Assembly (NCBI GenBank): GCA_043784065.1
Contig: JAYVYR010000124.1
Span: 1-9,902, forward strand
DNA: 9,902 bases
Source: Bog-756 sp043784065
Lineage (GTDB): Bacteria > Actinomycetota > Acidimicrobiia > Acidimicrobiales > RAAP-2
Reading direction: 5' to 3'
Made by a program: the position numbers and the translations under genes. This document shows, piece by piece, positions 6,880 through 9,902 of this stretch (its first letter is position 1; each line of letters opens with the position of its first letter). Under the pieces are notes generated by a model. The model saw only the letters and a list, made by a program, of their open reading frames with translations, did not search any database and was not told the DNA's origin.

Positions 6880-7620
6880 ATGGATGACACCACCCTTCTC
6901 GAGGTGCTGAACGCCACCGCCACCGCCATTGCTGACGCATTGGAGGACTTGGACGACTGGGGTCTGGCCGGCACCACGGCAGACCAGTACCGACACGACC
7001 TGGTGGCCGACGCCGCTGGGCTGAGGGTGTTGGAGGAGGCCGGCATGGGGGTGCTGTCTGAGGAGTCGGGTACTCGGAATTTGGAGAGAGAACTGGTGGT
7101 GGTCATCGACCCGGTCGACGGATCCACCAACGCGTCCAAGGGAATTCCGTGGTTCGCCACGAGCCTGTGCGCTGTCGATGGGCAAGGCGCTCGTGCGGCG
7201 CTGGTGGTCAACCAGGCATCCGGGTTGCGTTTCGAGGCCGTGCGAGGTGGTGGGGCCCGGAAGGACGGAGTCCCGATCCGACCGTCCGGATGCGAGCAGC
7301 TGGGTGACGCCATCGTGGCGTTCAGCGGCTATCCGCTGCGACATTTCGGCTGGCTCCAGTATCGGTGCCTGGGGTCAGCAGCCCTCGACCTGTGTGCGGT
7401 GGCTGAAGGGGTACTCGACGGATATGCCGTGGTCGGTAGTTCCAAACTCGGCAGTTGGGACTATCTGGGCGGCATGCTGATCTGTACCGAGGCCGGCGCA
7501 GTGCTCGGCGAGGCCCAAGGTCAGGACCTGATCACCCTGTCACACAGCGCTCGGCGCGCCCCCGTAGCAGCGGCCACACCGTCACTGCTGGCGGAGTTCT
7601 TGGCCGCCGGAGCACAGTAG
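6880..7620 (+). CDS. Inositol monophosphatase family protein
   Basis: A 246-residue member of the Mg2+-dependent, Li+-sensitive phosphatase superfamily (inositol monophosphatase/FBPase/CysQ/HisN-like). Motifs are LSEES with the metal-binding Glu pair at 61-62, IDPVDGSTN with metal ligands Asp77 and Asp80, and the second signature GSWDYLGGMLICTEAGA with metal ligand Asp194. The block RCLGSAALDLCAVAEGVLDGY (162-182) is typical of the family's substrate-side helix. All catalytic residues are present. The protein hydrolyses a phosphomonoester, but sequence alone does not separate myo-inositol-1-phosphate, histidinol phosphate or 3'-phosphoadenosine phosphate as substrate. Actinobacteria use such enzymes for inositol and phosphatidylinositol synthesis or for histidine. 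The length is slightly short compared with ~260-270 for many homologues. The start is set by the candidate leaderless promoter; the next in-frame Met is residue 56. Confidence 0.93.
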   Translation: MDDTTLLEVLNATATAIADALEDLDDWGLAGTTADQYRHDLVADAAGLRVLEEAGMGVLSEESGTRNLERELVVVIDPVDGSTNASKGIPWFATSLCAVDGQGARAALVVNQASGLRFEAVRGGGARKDGVPIRPSGCEQLGDAIVAFSGYPLRHFGWLQYRCLGSAALDLCAVAEGVLDGYAVVGSSKLGSWDYLGGMLICTEAGAVLGEAQGQDLITLSHSARRAPVAAATPSLLAEFLAAGAQ

Positions 7621-7633
7621 CGTTTGAGCCGTC

Positions 7634-7707
7634 GGGCGCTTAGCTCAGTTGGTTAGAGCAGCTGGTTTACAACCAGCAGGTCATCGGTTCGAGTCCGGTA
7701 GCGCCCA
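7634..7707 (+). tRNA. tRNA-Val (anticodon TAC)
   Basis: A complete 74-base cloverleaf. The acceptor GGGCGCT (7634-7640) pairs with AGCGCCC (7700-7706), followed by discriminator A7707. The D arm is GCTC/GAGC around AGTTGGTTA. The anticodon stem GCTGG/CCAGC holds loop TTTACAA, giving anticodon TAC at 7668-7670, which decodes GUA valine. The T arm is ATCGG/CCGGT around TTCGAGT. The 3' CCA is not encoded (CTA follows the discriminator). The gene starts 13 bp after the phosphatase stop. The integrase pseudogene directly downstream suggests the 3' end of this tRNA is an attachment site. Confidence 0.97.
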
Positions 7708-7771
7708 CTACCAGGGAAAATGCACCAGAGTGCCGAGGCTCAGCGTAGTCACAGCTGATAAGTCTGGTGGG

Positions 7772-8687
7772 GTGAGCAGTGGCGCGGCACAGGCAATCAA
7801 CGACCTCCAGGAGTTGGAGCGGGGCTTTGACTTGAGCCTGCGGGCCCGGAACCTCTCGCCCAGGACCATGAAGAGCTACGTCGAGGCTGTCCGTTTGTTC
7901 CGCGAGTAGCTCGTCGATGTGGGGGGTGCCCACACAGGTAGACCGGATAGGTCGGGAGCACGTCGAGGCCTTCATCGCCAACCAGTTGGATAGGTAGCGT
8001 CCGAAGACGGCACAAGTTCGTTATGGGGATCTCCGGCAGTTCTTCCGGTGGGCTGTCGAGGACGGTGAGATCACTTCATCTCCGATGGCGAACATGAGAC
8101 CGCCGACGGTGCCAGAGGTGCCCGTGCCCGTCGTGTCGGATGGTGAACTGAAGAAGCTGCTGAAGACGACCGAAGGTAAGGAGTTCGAGAAGCGCCGGGA
8201 CGCGGCCATCCTCCGGGTGCTTATCGACTGCGGGATCCGGCTCGGTGAGTTGACCAACTTTCGGCTCGACGAGGTGGACTTCGAGACCCAGGTGCTGGTC
8301 ATGTTGGGGAAGGGCAGTCGACCGCGCTCCGTGCCCTTCGGTGCCAAGACGGGCCAGGCGTTGGATCGGTACCTGCGGGTGAGGAAGGGCCATCACCAGG
8401 CATCGTCACCGATGCTGGGGCTAGGCTCAAAGGGCCTGCTAGGCGATTCCGGGGTATCCCAGATGCTGCGTCGTCGGTGTGCCGATGCTGGCATCGACCA
8501 ACTCCATCCTCATCAACTCCGACACACCGCCGCCCACAACTGGTTGGCCATGGGCGGGAACGAAGGTGACGCTATGCGGCTCTTCGGGTGGCGATCCCGC
8601 CAGATGCTCAACCGGTACGGGGCAAGTGCTGCGGATGAGCGGGCGCGAGAGTCGTACCGCCGGCTCGCCCCTGGGGACCGGCTGTAG
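7772..8687 (+). pseudogene. Tyrosine recombinase/integrase, broken
   Basis: About 300 residues of an actinobacterial XerC/D-like integrase are readable only across frames. From GTG 7772 the SAM-like core-binding domain begins (SLRARNLSPRTMKSYVEAVR) and stops at TAG 7907-7909. The reading resumes, with a +1 shift best placed in the G6 run at 7921-7926, as GVPTQVDRIGREHVEAFIAN. It meets a second TAG at 7995-7997 and then continues unbroken to TAG 8685-8687. The catalytic domain is intact. It has box I Arg in GIRLGEL, Lys in MLGKGSRPRSVPF, HPHQLRH with the HxxR pair, Trp in FGWRS where many relatives have His, and the nucleophile Tyr in MLNRYGAS (codon near 8616). An internal ATG at 8085 could still yield a 200-residue catalytic fragment without the N-terminal domain, but its ribosome binding site is weak. 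The position 65 bp after tRNA-Val fits an integrated element; the gene is probably inactive. Confidence 0.88.
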
Positions 8688-9390
8688 GACCGACGTCGAG
8701 CACGACCGTGTCGACCACAGTCGTGAGTGGATCGGCCCAGCCAGTCAACCTCTCCGGGTCCGGGCTGCCGTCCTGGGTGAGTGGATCGTTGTCTCCGACG
8801 ACGGTCACCGCCGGAGGGTCGAACACGCTGACCTTGACGGCGGCTGGTGGCGCCCCGATCGGTAACTCGAACGTCATCGTGACCGGTACCGAAGGGGCGG
8901 CATCGCACGTGGTCTCGATTCCGCTCACTGTCACCGCCCCGAGCACCGGCCTGATCATCAACGGTGGTTTCGAGACCGGCGTCGCCACGCTGTGGCACCA
9001 GGCTGGTTCGTCAACGGTTGTGGGCGGGGGTCACTCCGGAGCGTTCCAGGTCCGCACAGGCACACCCACCCTGGGTACTGCCAAGAATTCGAGCGTTCGC
9101 CAAACCCTCACGCTTCCGGCCGGCGGCACACCCTCTCATTCTGGTACCAGCTGACTTTTGCCGACATCGTCACGCACGACTGGACGATCGTGACTGTCCA
9201 TGACTTCACTGTGGCCCATACCTACAGTGTCTTGCCCAAGACCTGCACGAATGACGGGCTGTGGCACCTCGTCACCTACAACCTCACATCGTTGGCTGGA
9301 CACCAGGTCGTCGTGGCACTCTCCAGTCACGATGACCTCATCGCAGGCAACGTCACCTTTGCCTTCTGCGATGACATCTCGATCAGCTAA
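8688..9390 (+). pseudogene. C-terminal remnant of a secreted multidomain protein, frameshifted
   Basis: The coding sequence starts without a start codon or signal peptide at the integrase stop: the frame reads VGPTSSTTVSTTVVSGSAQ from 8684. An Ig/NEW-like domain follows (NLSGSGLPSW, TTVTAGGSNTLTLTAA, IVTGTEGAASHVVSIPLTVT). Then comes a jelly-roll-like C-terminal domain beginning GLIINGGFETG. The frame is lost near 9115-9130: one frame ends TLTLPAGG and then stops, while HTLSFWYQLTF continues in the next frame to TAA at 9388-9390, ending FAFCDDISIS. A single missing base in the GC-rich run would explain this. This pair of domains is known to me at the C-termini of secreted sedolisin/S53-type peptidases and other extracellular enzymes of actinobacteria. 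The catalytic part is absent here, so the parent activity is inferred. The GTG at 8708 is not a credible start. Confidence 0.75.
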
Positions 9391-9446
9391 CGGCAGTTTC
9401 CGGGCGAGCGACTGCGCCGCCGGTATTCCCCCAGGTGAACCGTGGT

Positions 9447-9475
9447 GTTGGGGGTCGTCGGGTGTGTTACCCAAC
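9447..9475. other. Weak inverted repeat between converging broken ORFs
   Basis: GTTGGG (9447-9452) can pair with CCCAAC (9470-9475) across a 17-base loop, immediately after the stop of the leftward ORF. A terminator would be expected here, but there is no T-run on either strand. The rest of 9391-9475 shows nothing I can support. Confidence 0.15.
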
Positions 9476-9689
9476 TCAACGTTTTGGGGCGTAGGCGTCC
9501 AGCCCGAAGAGGTCGTAGAGGCGAGCCTGGACGTCGTCGATCTCTGTGAGCATGCGCCTGGCCTGGTGGTGAGCGTCTCGCAGGTTGAGCACCAACAGGC
9601 GGTCCGACGCCACCGAACATGAGCATGCCCGTCATGATCATGGTGGTGGCGCCGGTCCTTTCCTGGTAGGTCTCGCATTCTTCCGACAT
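9476..9689 (-). pseudogene. Small unrecognised ORF, apparently frameshifted
   Basis: On the minus strand, ATG at 9689 opens a frame reading MSEECETYQERTGATTMIM and then TGMLMFG with G/C-rich third positions. That signal collapses at about 9608-9618, and the neighbouring frame takes over: VASDRLLVLNLRDAHHQARR, then an amphipathic helix and YDLFGLDAYAPKR to TGA at 9478-9476, with nearly every third base G or C. Joined, the two parts give about 71 residues: a short hydrophobic stretch followed by a charged helix. I do not recognise the family. The frame is open some way upstream of 9689 (ADRNHRKLTV), so the true start may lie further right. It could be the tail of a mobile-element protein or a free-standing small gene. 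The frameshift call rests on codon bias only. Confidence 0.4.
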
Positions 9690-9798
9690 GACGGTGAGTT
9701 TGCGGTGGTTCCGGTCAGCGGCAATTCTCCCAACACGAGTTGGCCCTTCCGCCCAGCGAGGTCGGATGTGATGCTGTCAACCGTGGAAAGACAAAGAC

Positions 9799-9902
9799 AT
9801 GAGCCTGGTGCTCGACGAGGCCAGTGCAATCGAAGGAATCGCTCGTGGCGAGCACCGCTGTCACTGTGGTGGACGGATGCAGCCATGGGGGTATGCCCGA
9901 GT
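9799..9902 (+). CDS. N-terminus of a zinc-ribbon, transposase-type protein (DUF6431-like), cut by the window edge
   Basis: ATG at 9799 follows GGAAAG eight bases upstream and opens a frame that runs off the right end after 34 codons. It reads MSLVLDEASAIEGIARGEH followed by RCHCGGRMQPWGYAR. The C-x-C-G-G-x-M-x-P-W-G-Y-x-R pattern resembles the N-terminal zinc ribbon of DUF6431 and related proteins seen in actinobacterial transposase-like ORFs. There, the knuckle is thought to bind DNA or metal. The rest of the protein is outside the window, so function and integrity are unknown. It lies 109 bp from, and divergent to, the small broken ORF. The region 9690-9798 holds nothing else I can support. 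Confidence 0.5.
   Translation, partial: MSLVLDEASAIEGIARGEHRCHCGGRMQPWGYAR

Noticed and set aside
7708..8687. Copy of the tRNA 3' end as a right attachment site
   Set aside because: No direct repeat of 7683-7707 was seen between the tRNA and the end of the window.
9136..9678. 180-aa minus-strand frame across the secreted-protein remnant and the small ORF
   Set aside because: It is antisense to the recognisable secreted domain, and its sequence over 9476-9678 has poor third-position bias compared with the frames chosen.
1..9902. CRISPR array, toxin-antitoxin pair, retron or riboswitch
   Set aside because: No regularly spaced repeats, no recognisable toxin/antitoxin or reverse-transcriptase motifs, and no structured leader I can support on either strand.

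Overview
The window is GC-rich with strong G/C bias at third codon positions. GTG starts, a candidate leaderless promoter (TANNNT six bases before an ATG) and the protein families point to an actinomycete. An Acidimicrobiia- or Mycobacteriales-like lineage fits best, but this is inferred from family resemblance and not from a marker gene.

Bases 1-3243 look like a lipid/ketone/aldehyde metabolism neighbourhood. It holds the C-terminal end of an SDR reductase (DHRS12-like), then a convergent gene for a CrtC/AttH-like (DUF7064/DUF7065-type) protein, then a divergently transcribed NAD(P)+-dependent aldehyde dehydrogenase. The ~300 bp divergent gap between the last two has a perfect short dyad on each side, which are candidate operators.

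Bases 3369-7620 are ordinary chromosomal genes. A membrane O-acyltransferase fused to an extracytoplasmic SGNH domain is followed by a convergent two-gene unit: an unrecognised 185-aa protein and a 137-aa lipoprotein, joined by a 4-bp GTGA stop/start overlap. Divergent from that unit is an inositol-monophosphatase-family phosphatase, followed 13 bp later by tRNA-Val(TAC).

Bases 7708-9902 are a decayed accessory segment beginning at the tRNA, a classic integration target. It contains a tyrosine integrase broken by two TAG stops and a +1 shift in a G6 run. Next, starting at the integrase stop codon, is the C-terminal piece of a secreted multidomain protein (Ig-like plus a jelly-roll-like domain) with its own frameshift. 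Then comes a small antisense ORF whose coding signal switches frame, and last the start of a CxCGGxMxPWGYAR zinc-ribbon protein of transposase type, cut by the window edge. All three ORFs between 7772 and 9689 are broken, while nothing upstream of the tRNA is. I read this as an eroding integrated element or recombination hot spot. I do not see a convincing new functional system here.
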